DNA of 32,713 nt from an uncultured bacterium (GTDB taxonomy: Bacteria > Pseudomonadota > Alphaproteobacteria > Sphingomonadales > Sphingomonadaceae): contig CAISGR010000276.1 of the NCBI GenBank assembly GCA_903884945.1, positions 1-32,713 on the forward strand, written 5' to 3'. The notes under the pieces are model-generated. The model was not told where the DNA came from. It worked only from the letters and a program-made list of their open reading frames with translations, and did not search any database. The position numbers and the translations under genes are program-made. Every line of letters begins with the position of its first letter. Positions within the stretch are counted from its first letter, which is position 1. Of this stretch, positions 15,722 to 24,292 are shown piece by piece.

Positions 15722-16927
15722 ATGAAATCAATCGACCGCTACATGGCCCGGCTGATCGCAGTGCCGCTGTTTTCGACCCTCATCATCTCGGCGATGCTGC
15801 TGGTGCTCGATCGCATGCTGAAACTGTTCGATTTCGTCGCGACGGAGGGCGGCCCGGTCAATGTCGTGTGGAAGATGCTCGCCAATCTTCTTCCCGAATA
15901 TCTCGGCCTCGGCATCCCGATCGGCCTGATGCTCGGCGTGCTGCTCGCCTTCCGCAAGCTCGCGACCACCTCGGAGCTGGACGTGATGCGCGCCGTCGGC
16001 ATGAGCTACACGCGGCTGTTGCGGGTGCCCTATATGTTCGCCATCGGCCTGGCCGCAGTGAACCTGGCGATTGTCGGCTTCGTCCAGCCCGATGCGCGCT
16101 ATGCCTATGAGAAGCTGCGCTTCGAGCTGCGCACCGGCGCGCTCGGCGCATCGATCAAGGTGGGCGAGTTCACGCATTTCGGCGACAAGATGACGATCCG
16201 GATCGAGCAGAGCCGCGAACAGGGCCGCAAGCTTTCCGGCATCTTCGTCCACATGGTCGACAAGAAGGGCGGCGACTATGCGGTGACCGCCGACAAAGGG
16301 CAGTTCTTCGCGACGGACAATCCCGACGAAATCATCTTCCGCCTGACCAAGGGCACGCTGGTGCGCAACGAACCCGGCGTCGCGACCCCGCGCGTGCTGA
16401 CCTTCAGCCTGCACGACCTGCCGATCAGCCTGCCCAAATACGAGAATTTCCGCCAGCGCGGCGGCCGCAACCTCGAACTCACCCTGCCCGAGCTCGCCAG
16501 GATCGGCGGCAACAGCAACGCACCCGAGGAACTGCGCGACACCAGCCGCGCTGCCTTTCATTTCCGTCTTGCCGAGGTTGCGTCGATGTTCCTGTTGCCG
16601 ATGCTCGCGCTGGCGCTGGGCGTCCCCCCCAAGCGATCGACCTCGGCGCTCGGCGTGTTCGTTTCGATCGTGATGATCGTCGCCTATCACAAGGTGAACG
16701 AATATGGCGAAGCGGTCGGCGGCCTCGGCCGGATCGATCCCTTCTTCGCCCTGTGGGTGCCGTTCCTCGCCTTTGCGGGCCTGGTGATCTGGATGTACTA
16801 CACCATCGCCTTCGTGCCCGGCGGCCAGCCCATCGGCGCGCTCGAACGGGTGTTCTCCAAGGCGGCCAAGGCGATCGGGCGCTGGCTGCCCGGCCGGCGT
16901 GAGAAGGAAGAGGAGGCCGCGGCATGA
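15722..16927 (+). CDS. lptF: LptF/LptG family permease (LptF)
   Basis: This 401-residue inner-membrane protein has the YjgP/YjgQ architecture: MKSIDRYMARLIAVPLFSTLI (TM1), a second and third TM by residue 125, a periplasmic beta-jellyroll domain (about 130-270), and three TM segments at the C-terminus. LptF and LptG form the membrane part of the LptB2FG ABC transporter, which extracts LPS for the trans-envelope bridge. It overlaps lptG by an ATGA at 16924-16927, so the two are translationally coupled. In this lineage the cargo may be a glycosphingolipid, since sphingomonads lack conventional LPS. Which of the pair is F or G follows gene order. Confidence 0.93.
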   Translation: MKSIDRYMARLIAVPLFSTLIISAMLLVLDRMLKLFDFVATEGGPVNVVWKMLANLLPEYLGLGIPIGLMLGVLLAFRKLATTSELDVMRAVGMSYTRLLRVPYMFAIGLAAVNLAIVGFVQPDARYAYEKLRFELRTGALGASIKVGEFTHFGDKMTIRIEQSREQGRKLSGIFVHMVDKKGGDYAVTADKGQFFATDNPDEIIFRLTKGTLVRNEPGVATPRVLTFSLHDLPISLPKYENFRQRGGRNLELTLPELARIGGNSNAPEELRDTSRAAFHFRLAEVASMFLLPMLALALGVPPKRSTSALGVFVSIVMIVAYHKVNEYGEAVGGLGRIDPFFALWVPFLAFAGLVIWMYYTIAFVPGGQPIGALERVFSKAAKAIGRWLPGRREKEEEAAA

Positions 16928-18021
16928 TCTCGCTGCAGCTTTTCCCGTCGCGGACGGTCTCGCTCTACATGGGGCGGATGTTCCTCGTGCGGACCTTCGC
17001 GATGCTCGCCGCGCTGGTGATCGTCCTGCAGGCGCTCGATCTCCTCAGCGAATCGGGCAACATCCTCGCCCATCCGGGCAACGGCCAGGCGGAGATCCTC
17101 CACTATATCAGCCTGCGTACCCCCGAACTCATCGCCCGCTTCCTGCCCTTTTCAGTGCTGCTGGGCACCATCCTCACCCTGACGACGATGAACCAGAACA
17201 GCGAGATCGTCGCGCTGAAGGCCTCGGGCCTCTCGGCGCACCAGGTGCTCGCGCCGCTGATCCTGGCGAGCATGGGCGTCGCCGTCCTGTCTTTCGCGTT
17301 CAACGACCGGGTCGTCGCCCGCGCGACGTCGACGCTCAGCCACTGGAAAGACGTCGACTATGCCTCGATCCCGATCGATCGCGGCGACCGTACCAACGTC
17401 TGGGTCCGCGACGGCGACGACCTGATCGAGGTCGGCCAGATCAAGGGCCGCGGCAACGCGGCGAAGCTTGCCGACATCACGCTCTACGATCGCACGGGCG
17501 GCAACCTGGTCGGGATCGTGCACGCGGCGCGCGGGCAGCGCGAAGGCGACGCCTGGCGGATCGGCCCGGCGACGCGCTTCGACGTCAAGTCGGGCAAGAT
17601 CAGCCCGCTGGGCGCGACGCTGGTCGGCAAGGGCGTGCGGCCCGACCAGTTCACGCTGGCAACCGTGGATCCGGACGGCCTGTCCTTCGGCGCGCTGCGT
17701 TCGGCGATCGCCGACCTTGCCGATGCGGGCCGCCCGACCAAGGCGCTGGAGGGATCGATGTGGCACAAGCTGTCCGCGCCGCTCTCTTCCGTGCTGATGC
17801 CGCTGCTCGGGGCGGTTGCCGCCTTTGGCCTGGCGCGATCGGGCAAGCTCTTCATCCGCGCCGTGCTCGGCATGGCGCTGGGCTTCACCTATTTCGTCGC
17901 TGACAATTTCGCGCTGGCGATGGGCAATCTCGGTGCCTATCCGCCGTTCCTCGCCGCCTGGGCGCCGTTCCTGCTGTTCTTCATGATCGGCGAGGCGGTG
18001 CTGGTGCGCACGGAGGAATAA
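16924..18021 (+). CDS. lptG: LptF/LptG family permease (LptG)
   Basis: This 365-residue partner of LptF has six predicted TM segments, three N-terminal (SLYMGRMFLVRTFAMLAALV; FLPFSVLLGTILTL; LILASMGVAVLSFAFNDRVV) and three C-terminal (LSSVLMPLLGAVAAFGL onward), around a periplasmic beta domain. The motif TMNQNSEIVALKASGLSAHQ is the coupling-helix region that contacts the LptB ATPase in the family. lptB, lptC, lptA and lptD are not in the window. A minus-strand desaturase gene converges on it 57 bases downstream. Confidence 0.94.
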   Translation: MISLQLFPSRTVSLYMGRMFLVRTFAMLAALVIVLQALDLLSESGNILAHPGNGQAEILHYISLRTPELIARFLPFSVLLGTILTLTTMNQNSEIVALKASGLSAHQVLAPLILASMGVAVLSFAFNDRVVARATSTLSHWKDVDYASIPIDRGDRTNVWVRDGDDLIEVGQIKGRGNAAKLADITLYDRTGGNLVGIVHAARGQREGDAWRIGPATRFDVKSGKISPLGATLVGKGVRPDQFTLATVDPDGLSFGALRSAIADLADAGRPTKALEGSMWHKLSAPLSSVLMPLLGAVAAFGLARSGKLFIRAVLGMALGFTYFVADNFALAMGNLGAYPPFLAAWAPFLLFFMIGEAVLVRTEE

Positions 18022-18078
18022 CCCCATACGCGGCCCAGCAAGCCAAACGCGCCGCGGCTGAGGAAGGACGCGCCGGGA

Positions 18079-19197
18079 TCAGGCCCGGCCGGCGCCCATC
18101 GTGCTGCGCACCAGCCGCGCGACAAGGCCGCGCAGATCGGGATAATTCGCCCGGTGATAGGGGGACTGGGCGCCCAGCGCGGCCGACAGGCGGCGATGCG
18201 CCTCGCCCAGCGCGTGATAGGGCACGCTTGGCAGCAGGTGATGCAGCGCGTGGTAGCGCAGTCCGACGGGCGCCCACAGCGCGGGCAGCAGCCCGGGGGG
18301 CGGCACGTTGACGCTGTCGAGATACTGCGCGGTCACCGAGATCGCATCGCCCTCATTCTCCCACAGATGCGCGACCAGCGTGCGGACCTGGTTGAGAACG
18401 GCAACGCCCGCGGCCACGACGAGGAAGATCACGAAGGCACGCAGCGGGACCACGCCGGTGGCGACCATGGTCAGCAGCGCGATCGCCCAGGCGCTCGTGG
18501 CCCCTTCCTGCCAGTACCACTGGGTCCGGAACGCGCCCTCGGGCGGGCGGCGGCGGAACGCCGGGTTGATCTGCAGGCCGGAATAGCGCTCGACGACGAT
18601 CCGGCGCAATTTCGGCGACAGCAGCGACAGCGGCGTGAGCACGGCGAAGCGCACCAGCAGGGCGATCGGCGCCAGTAGCGATGCGACCACGAACAGCGGC
18701 AGCGTCCAGGGCTTCATCAGCGCGAGCGGCAGATATTCGGGATCCTCGGCCGTGCCATAGCGGGTACGCGCGTGGTGCAGGCTGTGCACGCCCTCATACA
18801 TGAAGGACGGCACCATCAGCGGCACGCCGATGACGGCGTTCCAGCCGAGCCGGAAGAACGGCACGGCCGAATGCTTGATATGGGTGAGTTCGTGGATGAA
18901 CCCGCCCGCGCGATAGAGCGCGAGGATGGACACGATCGACGCCGCCAGCGTCCAGCCGATCGAACCGGCCGTGATCGCGACAGCAAGCGCCGCATAGCCG
19001 ATCGCGGCCGAGGCGAGCATGTCGGCCCAGTAGATCGCCGGGCGCGGCGTGTTGAGATCGCGCGACAAATCGGCGGCAGCGCGGAGCATGGCCTTGTCGT
19101 CCGGGATGCGGCTGGGCGCCGCGCCGGGCGTCGTGGCGGGCCGCGCAGCAGGGTCGCGCCGGTCGAGCATGATCGATGTATCCATGGGGTGCGGCAT
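18079..19197 (-). CDS. Membrane fatty acid desaturase
   Basis: The 372-residue protein is a membrane di-iron desaturase with all three histidine boxes: HELTH (H102, H106), HSLHH (H138, H141, H142) and HALHH (H316, H319, H320), placed among about five hydrophobic segments. Start at the ATG at 19197 (or 19185); neither has a clear ribosome-binding site, and the frame extending to 19401 overlaps the divergent gene and is unlikely. The enzyme should insert a double bond or hydroxyl into an acyl chain. It is divergent from the probable ceramide synthase and lies between it and lptFG, so a sphingoid base or ceramide acyl chain is a fair guess for its substrate. A phospholipid fatty acid is the alternative. 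Confidence 0.9.
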   Translation of the reverse strand: MPHPMDTSIMLDRRDPAARPATTPGAAPSRIPDDKAMLRAAADLSRDLNTPRPAIYWADMLASAAIGYAALAVAITAGSIGWTLAASIVSILALYRAGGFIHELTHIKHSAVPFFRLGWNAVIGVPLMVPSFMYEGVHSLHHARTRYGTAEDPEYLPLALMKPWTLPLFVVASLLAPIALLVRFAVLTPLSLLSPKLRRIVVERYSGLQINPAFRRRPPEGAFRTQWYWQEGATSAWAIALLTMVATGVVPLRAFVIFLVVAAGVAVLNQVRTLVAHLWENEGDAISVTAQYLDSVNVPPPGLLPALWAPVGLRYHALHHLLPSVPYHALGEAHRRLSAALGAQSPYHRANYPDLRGLVARLVRSTMGAGRA

Positions 19198-19336
19198 TGC
19201 ACAAAGATAGTGGCTAGATGGTGGCAGCAACAGGGGCCGGCGCCACCCGATTGCGGCCGGCCCGGATCGCACAGCCGCTTGACACGACGCCGTACAGGCG
19301 GGACTTGCAGCCATTCGTCCAGAGAGGCTCGTCGTC

Positions 19337-20497
19337 TTGGCCAACATGTCCCCGCTTTCCATCCGCCCGATCAGCAGCAAGGCCGATCGCAAGAAATTCA
19401 TCGACCTGCCCTTCCGGCTCTACAAGGACGATCCCAACTGGGTCCCGCCGCTGAAGGGCGAGGCGCTGGGGCTGATCACGCCGGAGAAGAACGGCTGGTT
19501 CAGCCATGCCGAAGCCCAGCTCTTTCTCGCCGAGCGCGGCGGCAAGGTCGTGGGGCGCATCTCGGCACATATCGATACGCTCGCGCTGACCATGCCCGCG
19601 GCACAGGGCTTCGGCCCGGGCTGCGGCCAGTTCGGCCTGTTCGATGCGGAGGACGCGACCACGGCCAAGGCGCTGATCAATGCGGCCGAGGGGTGGCTTC
19701 GCAACAAGGGCATGACGCGCGTGCTCGGGCCGATCAGCATGTCGATCTGGGAGGAGCCCGGCCTGCTCATCCAGGGCTATGACCATCCGCCGACGATCAT
19801 GATGGGGCATGCCAAGCCCGAATATCGCTCCTGGATCGAGGCAGCGGGCTACAACCACGCCAAGACGCTCTACACCTATGATCTCGACATCACGCAGGAA
19901 TTCCCGCCCATCGTGAAGCGGATCATCCAGTCAGGCGAGAAGAATCCGCGCATCCGTATCCGCGAGGTCGACAAGTCGAAGTTCGACGAGGAAGCCGCCA
20001 TCATCCTCGCGATCCTCAACGACGCATGGTCGGACAATTGGGGCTTCGTCCCCCTCACCCCGCCCGAAATCGCCGATGTCGGGGTGAAGCTCAAGCCGAT
20101 CGTGTTCAACGATCTGATCCGCATCGCCGAACTCGATGGCCGTCCGGTCGCGTTCATGATCACCCTTCCCGACCTCAACGAGGTGCTCATGCCGCTCAAG
20201 GGCAACCTCCTGCCCTTCGGCTGGGCCAAGATCCTGCTCTGGCTCAGACGCCCCAAGGCCCGCACCATGCGCGTACCGCTGATGGGCGTGGTCAAGGAAC
20301 TGCAGGCCTCGCGCATGGCGAGCCAGCTCGCCTTCATGATGATCGAATATATCCGCCGTGCCGCCGTCAGCCGCTACGGTTCGACCCGCGGCGAGATCGG
20401 CTGGGTGCTCGATGACAATCAGGGCATGAATGCCATCGCCGAGACGATTCAAAGCCGGGTCAACAAGACCTACGAAATCTACCAGAAGGCCCTGTGA
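19337..20497 (+). CDS. GNAT-fold acyltransferase, probable bacterial ceramide synthase
   Basis: This 386-residue soluble protein begins at a TTG (19337) with AGAGAGG nine bases before it; an ATG at 19346 is the alternative. It has LSIRPISSKADRKKFIDLPF, VPPLKGEALGLI, WFSHAEAQLFLAERGGKVVGRI, and PISMSIWEEPGLLIQGYDHPP, a long GNAT-like type annotated elsewhere only as N-acetyltransferase. From memory, the Caulobacter ceramide synthase bCerS (CC_1154) is of this type; it N-acylates 3-ketosphinganine using acyl-CoA. Location in the same window as spt, acp and a CerR-like reductase supports the same reaction here. The reading depends on recalled similarity, so the function is likely but not proved. 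A 10-bp hairpin follows the stop. Confidence 0.75.
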   Translation: MANMSPLSIRPISSKADRKKFIDLPFRLYKDDPNWVPPLKGEALGLITPEKNGWFSHAEAQLFLAERGGKVVGRISAHIDTLALTMPAAQGFGPGCGQFGLFDAEDATTAKALINAAEGWLRNKGMTRVLGPISMSIWEEPGLLIQGYDHPPTIMMGHAKPEYRSWIEAAGYNHAKTLYTYDLDITQEFPPIVKRIIQSGEKNPRIRIREVDKSKFDEEAAIILAILNDAWSDNWGFVPLTPPEIADVGVKLKPIVFNDLIRIAELDGRPVAFMITLPDLNEVLMPLKGNLLPFGWAKILLWLRRPKARTMRVPLMGVVKELQASRMASQLAFMMIEYIRRAAVSRYGSTRGEIGWVLDDNQGMNAIAETIQSRVNKTYEIYQKAL

Positions 20498-20504
20498 CCC
20501 GCGT

Positions 20505-20528
20505 CCGCGGCGCCCGTAGGCGCCGCGG
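20505..20528. terminator. Hairpin between convergent genes
   Basis: CCGCGGCGCC (20505-20514) and GGCGCCGCGG (20519-20528) form a perfect 10-bp stem with a CGTA loop, between the plus-strand acyltransferase and the minus-strand small secreted protein. No T run is present. Confidence 0.65.
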
Positions 20529-20536
20529 GAGGATGA

Positions 20537-20782
20537 TCATTCCTCGGTCGGATCGACGCCGCGCTTCAGCCACTCATCGCGCGTGCGGCAGACCTTCTTC
20601 CTGATATGGGATCCCAGCGGCGTATCGATCACGCAATAGCGGATCCTGGCAGCCGGCTTGGCCGGATCGGCCTTGGCGACCGCAGCGCCTGCCTCGCCGC
20701 GATTGGGCTCGGACGCAATGACAGGCGAGGCGACGCATGCCAGCAGCGCTGCGGCACCGGCAATCATAACGGGTTTGGACAT
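20537..20782 (-). CDS. Small exported protein of unknown function
   Basis: This 81-residue protein has a signal peptide (MSKPVMIAGAAALLACVASP, probable cleavage after VIAS near residue 24) and a mature part with a linker and a compact motif, RIRYCVIDTPLGSHIRKKVC followed by RTRDEWLKRGVDP. I have seen this RYCV...G(S)...KVC.TR.EW pattern in many small sphingomonad proteins, but no function is known to me. The two mature cysteines could form a disulfide in the periplasm. GGAGAG precedes the ATG. The gene stands alone, and the 211 bases between it and the next minus-strand gene hold nothing else I recognise. Confidence 0.85.
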   Translation of the reverse strand: MSKPVMIAGAAALLACVASPVIASEPNRGEAGAAVAKADPAKPAARIRYCVIDTPLGSHIRKKVCRTRDEWLKRGVDPTEE

Positions 20783-20993
20783 AGCAACTCTCCACTTCTA
20801 ACGGATCAACACCGGTTGCTCCGCAGCTGTGTTAGTGCATTATGCATGCCAAACAGTAGAATGGTTTGATTTCAGTAGCCTGCTGGAATCTGCCAAAGAC
20901 ACCGGCGCGATTTACTGACCGATTTCGGGCAATTTTCGCCAATGTCCGGTGTTTTACGCCTGCCTGCGGCTCGGCTTTGACACGAAGCGACCG

Positions 20994-21788
20994 TCAGAAC
21001 CGCCGCGACACGCCGAAATAGAATTCCGCGTCCGGCGCGGCATGGTCGAGTCCGGCAACGGCGCCCGCATCGAGCTGCAAATCATCGGATACCATCCATC
21101 CGAGCGACAGCGAGGCCAGCACCTGGGTGGTCTTGCCTGACGGATCCTCGTCTCGCAGCGCCTGGAACTCGACTGTTCCGCTGATCGCCTTGCTGATCGC
21201 CACGCCCAGTCCGACGGTGCCGCTCGCCGCGAAATGCCGCCCTTTACCGTCCTGATCGACCGCCGCATCGGCCTCCGGCGTGAACTGCAGGCTCAACATC
21301 TGATTGAGCGAAAAGCTGAACGGCACCAGCACGCCCGCGCCCCATTCACCCGCCCCGACCGGGCTCCGCCCCACCGGAAGCGACACGAAAGGCTGGATCG
21401 CGACGGAAGAACCGCTTCCGTCCGGATGCAGGAGATTCGCCTTGAAACCCAGCGTCACGTCGCCGACCGCACTTGCCTGATCGATCGTGCCGGCGGCCTT
21501 GTCGCGAGTGCGCACATGGCCAAAGGGGGTCCAGCCGATCTGCGCCTCGATCGCCTCGCCGACCCCGATCCGTACCAGCGTGTCGCCAATCAGGATCGTA
21601 TCGTTGCGCGAACTCGAATCCTCGACGCGCGTCCAGTCGACGAGGCCCGTTTCGACTGACACCCGCCCGGGCGAGATGGTGCAGGCCGGCGTCCCGAGTC
21701 CGGGCCGCGCCGGACAATAGTCGCGCTCTTCAGCCAGCGCCGGCGTCGCCGCCAACAATAGCGGGACGGCAGCCAACACGAAGCGCAT
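20994..21788 (-). CDS. Outer-membrane beta-barrel protein (PF13557-like transporter family)
   Basis: This 264-residue protein starts at the ATG at 21788 (a GTG at 21791 is the adjacent alternative) after GGGGGAA. A signal peptide MRFVLAAVPLLLAATPALAE ends near residue 19. The rest alternates polar and hydrophobic residues as in a beta barrel (VSVETGLVDWTRV, GDVTLGFKANLL, FVSLPVG, GVLVPFSFSL) and ends in phenylalanine, the usual insertion signal for outer-membrane proteins. This resembles the 'MetA-pathway of phenol degradation' barrel family. Cargo is unknown. It begins 24 bases after the xth stop, so it may be the last gene of an erpA-xth-barrel unit. Confidence 0.8.
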   Translation of the reverse strand: MRFVLAAVPLLLAATPALAEERDYCPARPGLGTPACTISPGRVSVETGLVDWTRVEDSSSRNDTILIGDTLVRIGVGEAIEAQIGWTPFGHVRTRDKAAGTIDQASAVGDVTLGFKANLLHPDGSGSSVAIQPFVSLPVGRSPVGAGEWGAGVLVPFSFSLNQMLSLQFTPEADAAVDQDGKGRHFAASGTVGLGVAISKAISGTVEFQALRDEDPSGKTTQVLASLSLGWMVSDDLQLDAGAVAGLDHAAPDAEFYFGVSRRF

Positions 21789-21812
21789 CACTATTCCCCC
21801 GTTTGCGGCTTT

Positions 21813-22583
21813 CTAGCGCAGGCGCACCCAGGTCGGGGCGTGGTCGCTTGCCTTTTCCCGCCCGCGATACTCTTTGTCCACCCCGGCATCGGCGAGGCGA
21901 TCGGCCGCTACCGGGCTGAGCAGCAAGTGATCGATCCGGAATCCGGCATCGCGCTGCCACGCCCCGGCCTGATAGTCCCAGAAGGTCCACACGCCGCCCT
22001 TGGGGTGTCGCGTACGCAGCGCGTCGGTCCAGCCCTGCGCGACCAGGGCGCGATAGCCAGCCCTGCTCTCGGGCTGCATCAGCGCGTCATCAGCCATCGC
22101 GCGGACGGAGAAGGTGTCATCATCATTGGGGATGACATTGTAGTCGCCCGCCAGCACCACCGGCCGCTCTTCGGCGAGCAGTGCCCTGGCCCGATCGGAC
22201 AGCCGCTCGATCCACTTGAGCTTATAATCGAACTTGGGGCCGGGCTGCGGATTGCCGTTCGGAAGGTAGATCGACGCGATCACCACGCCATCGACCTCTG
22301 CTTCAAGATAGCGGCTATGCTCGTCGTCAGGGTCGCCGGCCAGGCCGCGGTGCCGCTCGACGGGATCAATGCCCCTGGCGAGCACAGCCACGCCGTTGAA
22401 GCCCTTCTGCCCATGCCATACCGCGCCATAGCCAGCCGCGCGGATATCGGCCTCGGGGAAGGTATCGTCGCTCGACTTCAATTCCTGCAGGCACACGACG
22501 TCAGGGGCCTGCTCGGCGAGATACTCCAGCAGGCGCGGCAGGCGCGCCTTGATGCCGTTGACGTTGTAGCTGACGATTTTCAC
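21813..22583 (-). CDS. xth: Exodeoxyribonuclease III
   Basis: This 256-residue enzyme is an AP endonuclease and 3'-5' exonuclease of the EEP fold, used in base excision repair. The motifs are in order: SYNVNGIKARLPRL, VVCLQELKSSDDTFP (catalytic Glu), IASIYLPNGNPQ, LAGDYNVIPNDDD (Asp/Asn), and a closing EKASDHAPTWVRL (Asp-His). The start is a GTG at 22583 directly before KIVSYNVNG; no ATG is available. The gap to the erpA stop is 13 bases, so the two are co-transcribed. Confidence 0.96.
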   Translation of the reverse strand: MKIVSYNVNGIKARLPRLLEYLAEQAPDVVCLQELKSSDDTFPEADIRAAGYGAVWHGQKGFNGVAVLARGIDPVERHRGLAGDPDDEHSRYLEAEVDGVVIASIYLPNGNPQPGPKFDYKLKWIERLSDRARALLAEERPVVLAGDYNVIPNDDDTFSVRAMADDALMQPESRAGYRALVAQGWTDALRTRHPKGGVWTFWDYQAGAWQRDAGFRIDHLLLSPVAADRLADAGVDKEYRGREKASDHAPTWVRLR

Positions 22584-22596
22584 GAAGTGGCTTCGA

Positions 22597-22938
22597 TCAG
22601 ACCGAGAAGCTGGCGCCGCAACCGCAACCCGAGGCAGCGTTGGGATTGGTCACCTTGAATGCCGCGCCGCCGAGATCCTCGACATAATCCACGGCAGAGC
22701 CGCGCACGAGATCGAGGCTGATCGAATCGACGACCAACTTCACGCCGCGATTCTCGGCAACGGCATCATCGGCGTTCACCGCATCGGCAAACCCGAATTT
22801 GTACTGGAATCCGGAACAGCCCCCACCATCGACGGAAAGGCGAAGAATCGCGGGTTTGCCCTGCTTGGTCGCAATAGCCGCGACACGGGCGGCGGCTGAA
22901 TCGGTCAGGGCGATTTCGGGGGCAGTGATGGTGGCCAT
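22597..22938 (-). CDS. erpA: Iron-sulfur cluster insertion protein ErpA/IscA type
   Basis: This 113-residue A-type carrier delivers Fe-S clusters to target apoproteins. The three ligand cysteines are present: DGGGCSGFQYKF and the C-terminal SGCGCGASF. The GSAVDYVEDLGGAAFKVTNPNA segment favours ErpA. I take the ATG at 22938 (MATITAPEIALT); a TTG at 22944 would add two residues. xth follows 13 bases downstream. Confidence 0.93.
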   Translation of the reverse strand: MATITAPEIALTDSAAARVAAIATKQGKPAILRLSVDGGGCSGFQYKFGFADAVNADDAVAENRGVKLVVDSISLDLVRGSAVDYVEDLGGAAFKVTNPNAASGCGCGASFSV

Positions 22939-22996
22939 CACCAAGAGATAGGCGGTAGCGCGATCATCGGCAACCGATGCCGCACAATCCGACCGA

Positions 22997-24184
22997 TCAG
23001 TCGGCCGGACCGCCCACCGCCAGCGGAACGGTCTTCAGCGCGCGATCCTGCACCGCGAGCAGATAGTCAGCGGTCTGGAGAAACGGCACCGGGTTGACGG
23101 CATGGCCGTCGATCCGAACTTCATAGTGAAGGTGCGGGCCGGTCGAGCGCCCCGTCGAGCCCATCAGCGCGATCAACTGGCCACGATGAACCCGCGTGAA
23201 CGGCGCAACGAGGATCTTCGACAGATGGCCATAACGGGTCTGAATACCCTTGCCATGGTTGATCTCGACCATGTTGCCATAGCCACCCGCGCGCTCGGCG
23301 CGATCGATGATGCCATCGGCAGTGGCATAGACCGGCGTACCCGTCGGCCCGGGGATGTCGACGCCAGCGTGCATCGCTGCAGTACCGCGGAACGGATCGG
23401 AGCGGATGCCGAAATTGCTGGTGAAGGCGAGATGCTCGACCGGCTGAGCCGACGGGATCGCAATCACGCCTTGCTCGAGCGAATCGAGCTTCTTCCACGT
23501 CATGAACAGCGAGCGAAATTGCATGTCGGCGCGCATATCGGCTTCCGCCTCGGCGCTGTCGGCAGCTTCGAACGGACCGCCCATCGCCGGCATCCGCGCC
23601 GCGAAGCGCTCCGGCGCAATGCCCAGCGTGCGCACATGCGCGACGGTGAGAGCATAGCGCTGCTCGGCCGCCTGGCGCGCCTTGACCGCCATGGCGACCT
23701 GACGCTGTTCGATCTTCTTCAGCGGCGCGAGCACGTCGGCAGCGAGCTTGTCGGCATGGCTGTCGATCGTCGGCGCGGTCAGCGACAGCGCGCGGGGATC
23801 GCCCTTGCCGGAAATCACGGCGGAAATCAGCGCCTGGCGCTGCTCGACCCGCTGCGCATGCGCCTGCGCCGCCTGCTTGATCGTCTCGACATCGGCCTGC
23901 ATGGCAGCGACCTTCGCCTGCATCTGCGCGACCTTGGCTTCGGGAGAAAGCGGCGCGTCAACGATGCCACTGAGCGCGACCGCACCGACTGCCGCCTGCG
24001 CGACACCATAAGCGGAGAAGCAGAGGGTGACCCCGGCAACGCCGGCCATCAGGGCCTGGGTCCGCCCGCCGACGCTGAAGCGGCGAAGGTCACGACCGTC
24101 GTGGAAAATGAAATCACGGGTGATGAAGTAGGTTTTGAGCCGCGACATCAACTGCGCGCTCGATGCGATGGAAATTTTGCTCAT
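22997..24184 (-). CDS. M23 family peptidoglycan endopeptidase, membrane-anchored
   Basis: This 395-residue protein has a positively charged cytoplasmic start, one TM segment at about 44-72, an alpha-helical and partly coiled-coil periplasmic stalk (about 82-180), and a C-terminal LytM/M23 domain. The zinc motifs are complete: H272xxxD276 (HAGVDIPG), H320 in GHLSK and GPHLHYEV (H351, H353). It should cut peptide cross-links in peptidoglycan or, with partners, activate other hydrolases. Its zinc site looks intact, unlike the degenerate EnvC/NlpD regulators. An internal ATG 12 codons in (MSRLKTYFITRDF) is an alternative start. No obvious operon partner is seen. Confidence 0.92.
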   Translation of the reverse strand: MSKISIASSAQLMSRLKTYFITRDFIFHDGRDLRRFSVGGRTQALMAGVAGVTLCFSAYGVAQAAVGAVALSGIVDAPLSPEAKVAQMQAKVAAMQADVETIKQAAQAHAQRVEQRQALISAVISGKGDPRALSLTAPTIDSHADKLAADVLAPLKKIEQRQVAMAVKARQAAEQRYALTVAHVRTLGIAPERFAARMPAMGGPFEAADSAEAEADMRADMQFRSLFMTWKKLDSLEQGVIAIPSAQPVEHLAFTSNFGIRSDPFRGTAAMHAGVDIPGPTGTPVYATADGIIDRAERAGGYGNMVEINHGKGIQTRYGHLSKILVAPFTRVHRGQLIALMGSTGRSTGPHLHYEVRIDGHAVNPVPFLQTADYLLAVQDRALKTVPLAVGGPAD

Positions 24185-24292
24185 CTATCCCCGGCGACCA
24201 TTAATGCGATTGCCGGAAACCCAGCGCCCGCCCCTAATCGTCCTGGTCGCAGCCCCTCCACGTCCCGGACATGTCGCAATTGACCGATATTT

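Noticed and set aside
20899..20955. ACACCGG / CCGGTGT followed by TTT as a terminator
   Set aside because: The loop would be about 40 bases, and the element lies upstream of one gene and downstream of another without a clear reading direction.
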